Source: Candidatus Nanopelagicales bacterium
GTDB taxonomy: Bacteria > Actinomycetota > Actinomycetes > S36-B12 > CAIYMF01
Direction of reading: 5' to 3'
Length of the DNA stretch: 64,000 bases
NCBI GenBank assembly: GCA_017848795.1
Contig: JAFIHG010000029.1
Location: 1-64,000, forward strand
Shown: positions 43,543 through 52,611 of the stretch, piece after piece
Layout of the letters: the number at the start of each line of letters is the position of its first letter
How positions within the stretch are numbered: the stretch's first letter is position 1
Program-made: the position numbers and the translations under genes
The notes under the pieces: generated by a model
Seen by the model: only the letters and a program-made list of their open reading frames with translations
The model's database searches: none
What the model was told of the DNA's origin: nothing

Positions 43543-44463
43543 ATGGGCATCGGGGATCGCCAGCGCGACGGGCCGGCCCTCGAGCAGCTGCCGGTCCGCA
43601 GCGTGGGGCGGCCCGGCGCGCTGCAGGTACGCCGCAGCCTGCCCGGCCGTGACCGGCGCACCGTCGGCGCGTGGTGCCTCGTCGACCTCTTCGGCTCCGT
43701 CGCGCCGCGGGAGGCGGCGCTGGACGTGCCCCCGCACCCGCACACCGGACTGCAGACGCTCACCTGGCTGGTCGAGGGCGTCGTCGAGCACCGGGACAGC
43801 CTGGGCGGACACGTGGTCGGCGCGCCAGGGCAGCTGCACCTGCTGACGAGCGGGCGCGGCGTCTCCCACAGCGCGCGGTCCGCCGGTGACGGGACGCTGC
43901 TCGGGGTACGGCTCTGGGTCGCCCTGCCGGGACCGGACCGCGACTGCGCGCCGCGCGTCGCGCACCACGGCGAGCTGCCGCACCTGCGCCAGCCGGGCGC
44001 CGAGGTACGCGTCCTGGTCGGCTCGTACGCCGGTGTCACCTCGCCCGCGGTGGTCCACACCCCGCTCGTCGCCCTGCAGGTGGCGTTGGACCGTACGACC
44101 GTGCTCGAACTCGACCCGTCCTACGAGCACGCGGTGCTGCTGCTCACCGGTACCGCGGAGGTGGAGGGCGAGCCACTGCGACGCGGCGGGCTGCTCTACG
44201 TCGGGTCGCGGCGCGAGGCGCTCGCGCTCGCCGGGGACCGCGGCAGCCGGCTGCTGGTGATCGGCGGCACGCCGTTCGAGGAGGAGCTGGTGCTGTGGTG
44301 GAACTTCGCCGGACGCAGCCACAGCGGGATCGTCGAGGCGCGCGAGCAGTGGCAGCTGCGCGACGAGCGGTTCGGGACGGTGGCCGGCGATCCGCGCGGG
44401 CGGCTGCCGGCACCGGCGCTGCCCGCGGTCCGGCTCAGGGCGCGACCCCGGGTCCGGTCATGA
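43543..44463 (+). CDS. Pirin-family cupin protein
   Basis: A 306-residue two-cupin protein. The N-terminal metal site is mostly present (PPHPHTGLQTLTWL, then TSGRGVSHSA), but the usual fourth ligand, the Glu of HSE, is Ala here, so iron or nickel binding may be weak. The second cupin lies at about 190-260. Pirins include quercetinase-like enzymes and redox-sensitive regulators; with the altered site, enzymatic activity is doubtful. It follows palindrome P2 and begins an accessory stretch inside the conserved block. Confidence 0.88.
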   Translation: MGIGDRQRDGPALEQLPVRSVGRPGALQVRRSLPGRDRRTVGAWCLVDLFGSVAPREAALDVPPHPHTGLQTLTWLVEGVVEHRDSLGGHVVGAPGQLHLLTSGRGVSHSARSAGDGTLLGVRLWVALPGPDRDCAPRVAHHGELPHLRQPGAEVRVLVGSYAGVTSPAVVHTPLVALQVALDRTTVLELDPSYEHAVLLLTGTAEVEGEPLRRGGLLYVGSRREALALAGDRGSRLLVIGGTPFEEELVLWWNFAGRSHSGIVEAREQWQLRDERFGTVAGDPRGRLPAPALPAVRLRARPRVRS

Positions 44464-44467
44464 CCGG

Positions 44468-44626
44468 TCAGCCCATCAGGCGACGCAGCCAGCTCCGCTT
44501 CGGTGCGGGCGGGGGACAGTCGCAGCGGCGGCTGCGCGGCACCCCGGCCAGCACCTCCTCCACGTGCCGGCCGCAGCCGGTGTAGGTGGCCTTGCCGCAC
44601 CGCGAACACACCGCAGGGCTGCACAT
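44468..44626 (-). CDS. Small Cys-rich protein (52 residues)
   Basis: A 52-residue protein starting MCSPAVCSRCGKATYTGCG, then GRHVEEVLAGVPRSRRCDC and a basic tail. Six cysteines arranged C-C-C-C then CDC, with one His, suggest a zinc-binding fold. The sequence is typical of a small actinobacterial family of unknown function. It converges with the pirin gene and is divergent from the CDF gene. Confidence 0.8.
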   Translation of the reverse strand: MCSPAVCSRCGKATYTGCGRHVEEVLAGVPRSRRCDCPPPAPKRSWLRRLMG

Positions 44627-44768
44627 CAGGTGCTCACCGCGTCGAGAGACTGCCCGCCGTGCCGCATCGTCAGGTCCAGTCGTCGGCATCCGGTCCGGGT
44701 CATGGCGCCAGCGTACCCCGGGGGGTATCAAGGGCGCAGGGCGGCGGCCTGCTGGGTAAGGTCCGCCC

Positions 44769-45686
44769 ATGAGCACCGAGGGTGGCACCCGGGCGGTGCT
44801 CGCCGCACTCGGCGCCAACCTCGGCATCGCCGCGGCGAAGTTCGTCGCGTTCGCCTTCACCGGGTCCAGCTCGATGCTCTCCGAGGGGATCCACTCCGTC
44901 GCCGACTCGGCGAACCAGGTGCTGCTGCTGGTCGGCGGGCGCCGCGCCCGGCGGCGCGCGGACAAGGCGCACCAGTTCGGTTACGGGCGCACCCGCTACC
45001 TGTACGGCTTCATCGTCGCGGTGGTGCTGTTCCTCGTCGGTGGGCTGTTCTCCGTGTACGAGGGCGTGCACAAGATCCAGCACCCGGAGCCGCTCAGCTC
45101 CCCCCAGTGGGCGTTCGGGGTGCTGCTGCTCGCGATCGTGCTCGAAGGGCTCTCGTTCCGGACCGCGATGCGCGAGGCGAACAAGTCGCGCGGCGGCCGG
45201 TCGCTGCTGCGGTTCGTACGCGACGCCCGCCAGCCCGAGCTGCCGGTGGTGCTGCTCGAGGACGCCGGCGCACTGATCGGACTGCTGCTCGCGCTGTTCG
45301 GGGTCGGCATGGCCGAGCTCACCGGCGACGGACGCTGGGACGGCGTCGGCTCCTTCGCCATCGGCGCGCTGCTCATCGTCATCGCGGTGTTCCTGACCGT
45401 CGAGATGGGTTCGCTGCTCGTGGGCGAGAGCGCGCTCCCGGCGCAGGAGGCGGCGATCCGCGGCGCGCTCGAGTCGGTCCCCGACATCGACCGCATCATC
45501 CACCTGCGCACCCTGCACGTCGGTCCGGACGAGCTGCTGGTCGCGGCGAAGATCGCCGTGGGGCGCACCGACAGCGCCCGGCAGGTCGCCGACGCGATCG
45601 ACGCCGCGGAACTGCGGGTGCGCGAGGCGGTCCCGATCGCGCGCTACATCTTCCTCGAGCCGGACGTCGACCGGGTCCGCGAGTAG
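44769..45686 (+). CDS. Cation diffusion facilitator transporter
   Basis: A 305-residue membrane protein with the CDF family layout: helix 2 SSSMLSEGIHSVADSANQ (His and Asp of the metal site), KAHQFGYGRTRY, helix 5 LLEDAGALIGLLLALFG (Asp) and a C-terminal cytoplasmic domain (SVPDIDRIIHLRTLHVGPDELLVAAKI). It would exchange protons for zinc, iron or manganese in the cytoplasmic membrane. Metal preference cannot be read with confidence. Confidence 0.93.
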   Translation: MSTEGGTRAVLAALGANLGIAAAKFVAFAFTGSSSMLSEGIHSVADSANQVLLLVGGRRARRRADKAHQFGYGRTRYLYGFIVAVVLFLVGGLFSVYEGVHKIQHPEPLSSPQWAFGVLLLAIVLEGLSFRTAMREANKSRGGRSLLRFVRDARQPELPVVLLEDAGALIGLLLALFGVGMAELTGDGRWDGVGSFAIGALLIVIAVFLTVEMGSLLVGESALPAQEAAIRGALESVPDIDRIIHLRTLHVGPDELLVAAKIAVGRTDSARQVADAIDAAELRVREAVPIARYIFLEPDVDRVRE

Positions 45687-45698
45687 GACCCGGAGCGC

Positions 45699-46091
45699 TC
45701 AGCCCTCGAGCGCCGGCAGCACGTCGGTGCGCGGGAAGTCCTCGCCGGTGAACAGCAGCGGCTCGCCGCTCGTCACCGCGAGCGCGTACGCGAAGCAGTC
45801 CCCGTAGTCGAGCCGCGCCGGTGACCCGCTGCCGCGCCCGTAGCGACGGTAGGCGCGCCGGGCCAGGAGCGCGTCCCGCGTGGTGACCGGGACGAGTTCG
45901 ACGTGCAGCGCGGCGAGCAGTTCGTCGAACCGTTCTCCGTGGCTCGCCGAGCGCTGATCGGCGACGATCGCGGCCTCGAGCCAGGTCGCCGTCGACATCC
46001 GCAGCGGGCCGGCCAGGGCCGCGTCGAGCAGCGCCGGGGCTGCCGCTTCGTCCTCGAGGATCGCCATGATGGCGGACGAGTCGACGATCAT
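45699..46091 (-). CDS. VapC-type PIN-domain ribonuclease toxin
   Basis: A 130-residue PIN protein of the Rv0624/VapC30-like group. Acids are visible at [12 protein letters not shown] (Asp), [11 protein letters not shown] (Glu), [15 protein letters not shown] (Asp) and [11 protein letters not shown] (Asp). All four are present. It overlaps the antitoxin stop by four bases (ATGA). The pair converges with the CDF gene. Confidence 0.94.
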   Translation of the reverse strand: MIVDSSAIMAILEDEAAAPALLDAALAGPLRMSTATWLEAAIVADQRSASHGERFDELLAALHVELVPVTTRDALLARRAYRRYGRGSGSPARLDYGDCFAYALAVTSGEPLLFTGEDFPRTDVLPALEG

Positions 46092-46357
46092 CGGGGCAGT
46101 CCCGAGCTCTCGTCGTACAGGTTCTCGACCCGCGTCAGGGCGCGGTGCGGGTCACCCGGGTCGGCGCGGTAACGCGCCACGATCGCCGCGACCAGATCCA
46201 GCCGCCGTTGTCGCTCGCCCGCCTGCGGGTCGGCACCGTACTGCTCGATCAGGTACAGCAGCGCCTGTTCGATCGTGCCCGTCAACGACTTACCAGTGAG
46301 CGCGGCGGCCTGCCGGGCGAGCGTGTGCACCCGTTCGTTCTTGATGTTCAGGCTCAT
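46088..46357 (-). CDS. VapB-type antitoxin (PSK/Rv0623-like)
   Basis: An 89-residue antitoxin starting [25 protein letters not shown], the Rv0623-like (PSK regulator) pattern with a ribbon-helix-helix and a C-terminal tail ([18 protein letters not shown]) that occupies the PIN active site. The tail matches what is seen in VapB30-like partners. Three tandem TTCTACCG octamers lie 32 bases upstream and are probably its operator or promoter. Confidence 0.93.
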   Translation of the reverse strand: MSLNIKNERVHTLARQAAALTGKSLTGTIEQALLYLIEQYGADPQAGERQRRLDLVAAIVARYRADPGDPHRALTRVENLYDESSGLPR

Positions 46358-46388
46358 GAGGCGACGGTGTCTACTTCCGGATTCCGGG

Positions 46389-46412
46389 TTCTACCGTTCT
46401 ACCGTTCTACCG
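46389..46412. promoter_or_regulatory. Three tandem TTCTACCG octamers between vapB and ahcY
   Basis: TTCTACCG is repeated three times without spacers (46389-46412; CGGTAGAA on the minus strand). It lies in the promoter region of the vapBC pair (start 46357) and, on the other side, 141 bases before ahcY. Regularly spaced octamers suit a VapBC complex binding along one DNA face. The minus-strand TAGAAC at the repeat edge could be a -10 box. Confidence 0.6.
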
Positions 46413-46552
46413 TAGGCCGCGCGCAGCGTGCCGCGGCGCATCGCCGGGCCACCTCGTGCGTGAGAGGATGGGTGGTCGTTCGACGGTGCCATCGAAGCCT
46501 CGTGCCGCCCGTCGTCGCCCCGGCCCCACGTACCCGTACCAAGGAGCGACGC

Positions 46553-47995
<1,443 letters not shown>

Positions 47996-47996
47996 G

Positions 47997-48794
47997 GTGA
48001 GCGAGCCCGCGGGTCCGCCCCGGGTGTGGTCGGGGGCGGCCTACCCCGGCGCTCCGGCGACGACCGTCGCGGCGGTGGCGGCCGGACGCGAGCTGCGGGT
48101 GCCGCGCTGGGGCCTGGCGGACGTCGCGGTCCTGGTCATCGGCGGGATCCTGCTGCCGTTGCTCATCCTTTCCACGCTGCTCGCCGCCGGGCTGCCGCAG
48201 CGCAGCGGGGCGTTCCTGCTGCTCGCCGCCGTCACGCCGTGGATCGTGTTCGCCGGGTGGCCGCTGCTGACGACACACCTGCAGGGCAACGGCGTACGCC
48301 TCGACCTGGGCTACGAGTTCCGGCTGTCCGACCTCTGGTGGGGCATCGGCGGCGGCGTGACGGCCCTGGTCGCTGCGACGGTCGTCGGCGCGGTCACCGA
48401 GAAGCTGTTCGGGCAGTTCGAGTCCGCCGCCGGGCTCGCCGCCATCCAGGCGAACACCTCGCGCTGGGTGCTCGTCGCGTACGCCGTGCTCGTCGCCGTC
48501 GGGGCGCCGCTCGCCGAGGAGCTCGCGTTCCGCGGCCTGGTGTTCACCGCGATAGGCAAGCACGTCGCGGGACGGGGCGCCGGTACGACCCGCGTGCTGG
48601 TCTGGGCGGCGGTGTGGTCGACCGTGCTGTTCGCGCTGATCCACCTCGAACCGGTCCGGATCCCGGTGCTGCTGACCATCGGCGGAGTGCTCGCGTACCT
48701 GCGCGCCCGTACCGGCCGGGTCGGGGCCAGCGTCGTCGCGCACGCCGTCAACAACCTGCCGGGCGCGATCGGGATCGCCCTGCTCGCCGGGTGA
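47997..48794 (+). CDS. CPBP-family intramembrane metalloprotease
   Basis: A 265-residue membrane protein with about seven hydrophobic segments. The CAAX/CPBP motifs are all present: AEELAFRG (EExxxR), LFALIHLEP (FxxxH) and VAHAVNNLPG (HxxxN). These residues form the glutamate/histidine active site. Family members cleave prenylated or small membrane peptides or bacteriocins. The GTG start lies one base after the ahcY stop, so they are co-transcribed. Substrate unknown. Confidence 0.92.
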   Translation: MSEPAGPPRVWSGAAYPGAPATTVAAVAAGRELRVPRWGLADVAVLVIGGILLPLLILSTLLAAGLPQRSGAFLLLAAVTPWIVFAGWPLLTTHLQGNGVRLDLGYEFRLSDLWWGIGGGVTALVAATVVGAVTEKLFGQFESAAGLAAIQANTSRWVLVAYAVLVAVGAPLAEELAFRGLVFTAIGKHVAGRGAGTTRVLVWAAVWSTVLFALIHLEPVRIPVLLTIGGVLAYLRARTGRVGASVVAHAVNNLPGAIGIALLAG

Positions 48795-48833
48795 TCAGGC
48801 GGACCGGCCGCTCGCCCGCAGGGGTGGCGAACC

Positions 48834-49733
48834 CTAGAACGGCAGCCGGAACGGGCCCTGTTCGGCGGGCGGAGCGGCGGCTGGCGGCGTAGCGGCAGGT
48901 GGCGCGACCGGCGGCATCGGGGCCGGGCCGGGACCGTACGCGGCCGCTCCCGGCGGAGGCGGCAGCGGCGGCCGGGCGGCGTACGAGCGGCGGGTGCGCT
49001 CGCCGAGGACGGCCGCCAGGTACGCCGCCGCGGGCACGCCGGGCGGCGGTGGGGGAGCGACCGCGCGGGCCACCTCGGACGCGAGCGCCGCGGCGAGCGA
49101 CTCGCGTGCCGCAGGGGCGAGCTGGTGCCAGCGGCCGAGCACCGAGGCGGCCTGCGAGGCGAGCGCGTCCGGCAGCCGGCTCAGGTCGAGCGTCGCCGCC
49201 CAGGACTCGAGGCCTTGGGGTACGACCGGCGCGACCGGCATCGTCGCGGCTCGGGTCACCCGCTCGTTCACCACGACGGTGCCGGCGAACTGGTCGCCGA
49301 GGCGCTTGCACTTGGCCGAGAGCAGCGAGGCGATCAGCCCGATGGCGCCGGAGGACACCCACAGCTCGAGCACGAGGAACAGCGCGCGTACCAGGCTGTG
49401 CCGGAAGCGCGCCGGGCCGCCGTCGTCGCGTACGACCCGGAGCCCGAGCGCGAGCTTGCCGAGCGAGCGGCCGTGGCTCAGCACCTCGACCAGCAGCGGG
49501 TACCCGACCAGCGTGCCGACGGTCGCAGTCAGCAGCAGCGCGGCACCGGCCGCCTCGTCCAGACCGCTCGCGGCCCACCCGGCGAGCAGCAGTGCCGCGA
49601 TCAGCAGCGGCACCTGCACGCACAGGTCGATCAGCAGCGCGAGCGTACGCGAGGGCAGCCGAGCGGTGCGCTGGTCGAGGGTCACCGCCTCGCCGGTCAC
49701 CGGCAGCGCGATGGTCGGGTCGGAGCCGCTCAC
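48834..49733 (-). CDS. RDD-family membrane protein with Pro-rich tail
   Basis: A 299-residue protein. Residues 20-160 form an RDD domain with three membrane helices (LPSRTLALLIDLCVQVPLLIAALLLAG begins the first; the family Arg and Asp are there). From 200 on, the tail is Ala/Pro-rich and ends PAEQGPFRLPF. RDD proteins lie beside SpoIIM, DUF58 and MoxR genes in actinobacteria. I chose the GTG at 49733, behind GGGAGA, over an ATG at 49757. It is divergent from the SpoIIM gene; palindrome P2 copy D fills the gap. Confidence 0.9.
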   Translation of the reverse strand: MSGSDPTIALPVTGEAVTLDQRTARLPSRTLALLIDLCVQVPLLIAALLLAGWAASGLDEAAGAALLLTATVGTLVGYPLLVEVLSHGRSLGKLALGLRVVRDDGGPARFRHSLVRALFLVLELWVSSGAIGLIASLLSAKCKRLGDQFAGTVVVNERVTRAATMPVAPVVPQGLESWAATLDLSRLPDALASQAASVLGRWHQLAPAARESLAAALASEVARAVAPPPPPGVPAAAYLAAVLGERTRRSYAARPPLPPPPGAAAYGPGPAPMPPVAPPAATPPAAAPPAEQGPFRLPF

Positions 49734-49759
49734 ACCGCCCAGTCTCCCCGACCCCACCC

Positions 49760-49820
49760 CGTGTCCCTGCGCGAGATGTCGTCAACTCGCCCAGTTGGCG
49801 ACATCTCGAGCAGGGACACG
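49760..49820. repeat. Palindrome P2, copy D
   Basis: 27-base arms (GTGTCCCTGC, then GAGATGTCG and CAACT) at 49761-49787 and 49793-49819 with two mismatches and a 5-base loop. The inner stem differs from copies A-C but the changes compensate each other. It lies between two divergent starts, where a terminator is not needed. Confidence 0.9.
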
Positions 49821-49867
49821 GGCAGGTAGCCTCGCCCGGGCTGGGGGCGAGCCGCCGGGAGGTGTAC

Positions 49868-50869
49868 GTGGACACCGCGTCCTTCGTCGCCGCGCACCGC
49901 CCGGACTGGGACCGGCTCGACGCGCTGGCGCGGCGCCGCTCGCTCACGGCCCAGGAGGCCGACGAGCTGGCGCTGCTCTACCGCCGGGCGGCGACCCACC
50001 TCTCGCTGCTGCGCTCGTCGTACGCCGACCCCGCGCTGATCGGGCGGCTCTCGCAGTCGGTCGCCCGGGCGCGCGCCGCGGTGACCCGGGCGCACACCAC
50101 CGTGTGGGCCGACCTCGCGCGCTTCGCGACGCACACGTTCCCGGCGGCCGCGTACCGCGCCCGGTGGTGGTGGCTCGCGGTCGGCGTGGCGTTCACCGCC
50201 GTCACGGTCGCGATGGCGTGGTGGATCGCCGCGAACCCCGACGTCCAGGCTGCGATCGCCACCCCCGAGGAGATCCAGCAGCTGACCGGGCACGACTTCG
50301 CCGACTACTACTCCTCGAACCCCGCCGGCTCCTTCGCGGCGCGCGTCTGGACCAACAACGCGTGGGTGGCCGCGCTCTCCCTCGTCGGGGGTGCGCTGCT
50401 GTGCCTGCCCGCGGTGTACGTGCTCTGGCAGAACGCGGCGAACGTCGCACTGGTGGCCGGGCTCATGGCCTCCGCCGGCAAGCTGGACGTCTTCCTCGGA
50501 CTCATCACGCCGCACGGGCTGCTCGAGCTGACCGCGGTGTTCCTGGCCGCCGCGGCCGGGATCCGCTTGGGCTGGCAGGTGATCGACCCCGGACCGCGCC
50601 CCCGCGCAGTCGCGCTCGCCGAGGAGGGCCGCGCAGCGATCACGCTCGCCCTGGGCCTGGTCGTGGTGCTGCTGGTGAGCGGGGTCGTCGAGGCTTTCGT
50701 GACGCCCTCGCCGCTATCGACCTGGGCGCGCATCGCCATCGGCGTACTGGTGTGGGCGGCGTTCCTGGCGTACGTGCTGGTGCTCGGCCGGCGCGCGAGC
50801 GCCGCCGGCGAGATCGGTGACCTGACCGGATCGGGGCTGCAGACCGACGTGCTGCCGTACGCCGGCTGA
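49868..50869 (+). CDS. Stage II sporulation protein M-like (SpoIIM, DUF95) membrane protein
   Basis: A 333-residue protein. The N-terminal cytoplasmic part VDTASFVAAHRPDWDRLDALARRRSL is the actinobacterial SpoIIM/DUF95 start, followed by five or six membrane helices with the family motif LGLITPHGLLELTAVFLAAAAG. In Bacillus SpoIIM helps remodel peptidoglycan; in actinobacteria the gene goes with RDD and DUF58/MoxR genes and no spore role is implied. The GTG at 49868 has GGGAGG five to six bases upstream; GTG 49862 is a close alternative. Confidence 0.92.
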   Translation: MDTASFVAAHRPDWDRLDALARRRSLTAQEADELALLYRRAATHLSLLRSSYADPALIGRLSQSVARARAAVTRAHTTVWADLARFATHTFPAAAYRARWWWLAVGVAFTAVTVAMAWWIAANPDVQAAIATPEEIQQLTGHDFADYYSSNPAGSFAARVWTNNAWVAALSLVGGALLCLPAVYVLWQNAANVALVAGLMASAGKLDVFLGLITPHGLLELTAVFLAAAAGIRLGWQVIDPGPRPRAVALAEEGRAAITLALGLVVVLLVSGVVEAFVTPSPLSTWARIAIGVLVWAAFLAYVLVLGRRASAAGEIGDLTGSGLQTDVLPYAG

Positions 50870-50873
50870 TCCC

Positions 50874-50944
50874 GACGTCACTGTCCTGGTGGCGGCTTAC
50901 GGTCGCTGCTCGGGCGGATTGATCGCCCCCAGGACAGTGACGTC
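50874..50944. repeat. 16-bp inverted repeat with 39-base loop
   Basis: GACGTCACTGTCCTGG (50874-50889) and its exact complement CCAGGACAGTGACGTC (50929-50944). It follows the SpoIIM stop by four bases and might be a terminator, although the loop is long. The box GTGGCGGCTT occurs in the loop and again just after the right arm, near 50955. Confidence 0.8.
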
Positions 50945-51032
50945 GTCACCCGCGTGGCGGCTTGCGTGTTCGCATTCCGGACGCCAGCATCGGTGGCTTC
51001 GCCCAGTCCGAGCACCGGAGACAAGAATCCCC

Positions 51033-52583
51033 ATGTCGTCACGCGCCGTGCGTACCCGCTCCCTCGTCCGCGCCGGCCTGGTCGGCACGCTCGCCGGCGG
51101 GCTTTCCGTCGCGCTGCTCGCCGCACCGGCCGATGCCGCGTCCACGCCTCCGCCCGCGGCCCGCCCGTTCGCGGTGGGCGTGTACCACACGGCGGCGGTG
51201 CTCCCGGACGGCACGGTGCGAGCGTGGGGTGAGAACGACGACGGGCAGCTCGGCGACAACACCCTCACCGGTCGCTCGGCACCGGTCACCGTCAAGGCGC
51301 CGAACGGCAGCGGCGCGCTGACGGGCATCGTCGCGGTCGGCACGGCCTCCCGCACGACCTTCGCCGTCCACCGGGACGGACGCGTCTTCGGGTGGGGCGA
51401 GAACAACGAGGGCCAGGTCGGCGACGGCACGAGAACCAAGCGGCGGCTGCCGGTGACGGTGACGGGACCGGGCGGTACGGGACTGCTGCGCGACATCGTC
51501 GCGATCAGCGGCGGCTACGAGTTCGCCGTCGCGCTGCGCGCCGACGGCACGGTCTGGGCCTGGGGCGACAACGCCGACGGCCAGCTCGGCGACGGCACAA
51601 CCACCGACTCGACCGTCCCGGTGCAGGTCAAGGGGCCGGGCGGGGTGGGGCACCTGACGCGGGTCGTCGCCATCGCGGGCGCCGTGGACGGCTACCACGT
51701 GGTCGCGCTGCGCGCCGACGGCACCGTCTGGGCCTGGGGCGACAACACCGAGGGCCAGCTCGGCGCCGGAGACATGGCTTCCTCGTCCGTGCCGGTCCAG
51801 GTGAAGGGCGCAGCCGGAACCGGCTACCTGACCGGCGTCGTCGAGGTCGCGGCGGGCGAGAGCTTCTCCATGGGCCGCCGCGCCGACGGCTCGGTGTGGA
51901 CCTGGGGGCACAACGGGAACGGTCAGCTCGGAGACGGCACCAGGATCGGTTCGCTGGTCCCCGTCCGTGTGAACGGACTGGCTCGGGCGACAGCGATCGG
52001 GGCGGGCACCCGGCACGCCCTCGCGGTGCTCGCCGACCGCACCGTCCGGGCCTGGGGGAACAACGGCGACGGCCAGCTCGGGGACGGCAGCTCCGACGAT
52101 GCCGTCGCCCCGGTGCGGGTACGCGGGCTCAACGCGCGGGCCGGCGTCGTCGCGGTGAACGGCGGACGGCGCCACTCGGTCTCGGTCGCCGCCGACGGGA
52201 CGATCCGCTCGTGGGGCGAGAACTACGAGGGCCAGCTCGGCGACGGGACCGAGTACGACAGCACCGCGCCGGTCGCCGCGCGGGACCTGGACCCGGCCGG
52301 CCTGCCGGCGCTGCGGGTAATGACCCGCCCCAAGATCACCGGCAAGAAGAAGGTCGGCAAGAGGCTCACCGCGTTTGCCGGCACCTGGCGACCAGCGCCC
52401 GTCACCGTCCGCTACCAGTGGCTGCGGGCCGGCAAGCCGATCCCCAAGGCGACCAAGAGCACGTACAAGCTCAAGGTCAAGGACGCGCGCAAGAAGCTCG
52501 CCGTACGGGTGAGCGCGACCCGTCCCGGCTACCCGGCAGGTACCGCGACGAGCGCAGCGGTCAAGGTCAAGCCGCGTCGCTGA
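51033..52583 (+). CDS. Secreted RCC1-repeat protein
   Basis: A 516-residue exported protein. Residues 1-34 are a signal peptide (LVRAGLVGTLAGGLSVALLAAPADA). About seven RCC1-type blades follow to residue 425, each with a version of VWAWGDNADGQLGDGT. The last 90 residues are an Ig-like domain (TVRYQWLRAGKPIPKATKSTYKLK, in parts), common in actinobacterial secreted proteins. RCC1 propellers bind proteins or nucleic acids; the extracellular role here is unknown. It lies between the SpoIIM gene and the acyl-CoA dehydrogenase, inside a conserved block, so it looks like an addition. Confidence 0.92.
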   Translation: MSSRAVRTRSLVRAGLVGTLAGGLSVALLAAPADAASTPPPAARPFAVGVYHTAAVLPDGTVRAWGENDDGQLGDNTLTGRSAPVTVKAPNGSGALTGIVAVGTASRTTFAVHRDGRVFGWGENNEGQVGDGTRTKRRLPVTVTGPGGTGLLRDIVAISGGYEFAVALRADGTVWAWGDNADGQLGDGTTTDSTVPVQVKGPGGVGHLTRVVAIAGAVDGYHVVALRADGTVWAWGDNTEGQLGAGDMASSSVPVQVKGAAGTGYLTGVVEVAAGESFSMGRRADGSVWTWGHNGNGQLGDGTRIGSLVPVRVNGLARATAIGAGTRHALAVLADRTVRAWGNNGDGQLGDGSSDDAVAPVRVRGLNARAGVVAVNGGRRHSVSVAADGTIRSWGENYEGQLGDGTEYDSTAPVAARDLDPAGLPALRVMTRPKITGKKKVGKRLTAFAGTWRPAPVTVRYQWLRAGKPIPKATKSTYKLKVKDARKKLAVRVSATRPGYPAGTATSAAVKVKPRR

Positions 52584-52611
52584 CGGGCAGGGCCGAGGTC
52601 GCGGGGGACGC

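Noticed and set aside
46413-46552. A SAH riboswitch upstream of ahcY
   Set aside because: I looked for the conserved core and paired stems in the 140-base leader and did not find a convincing match.
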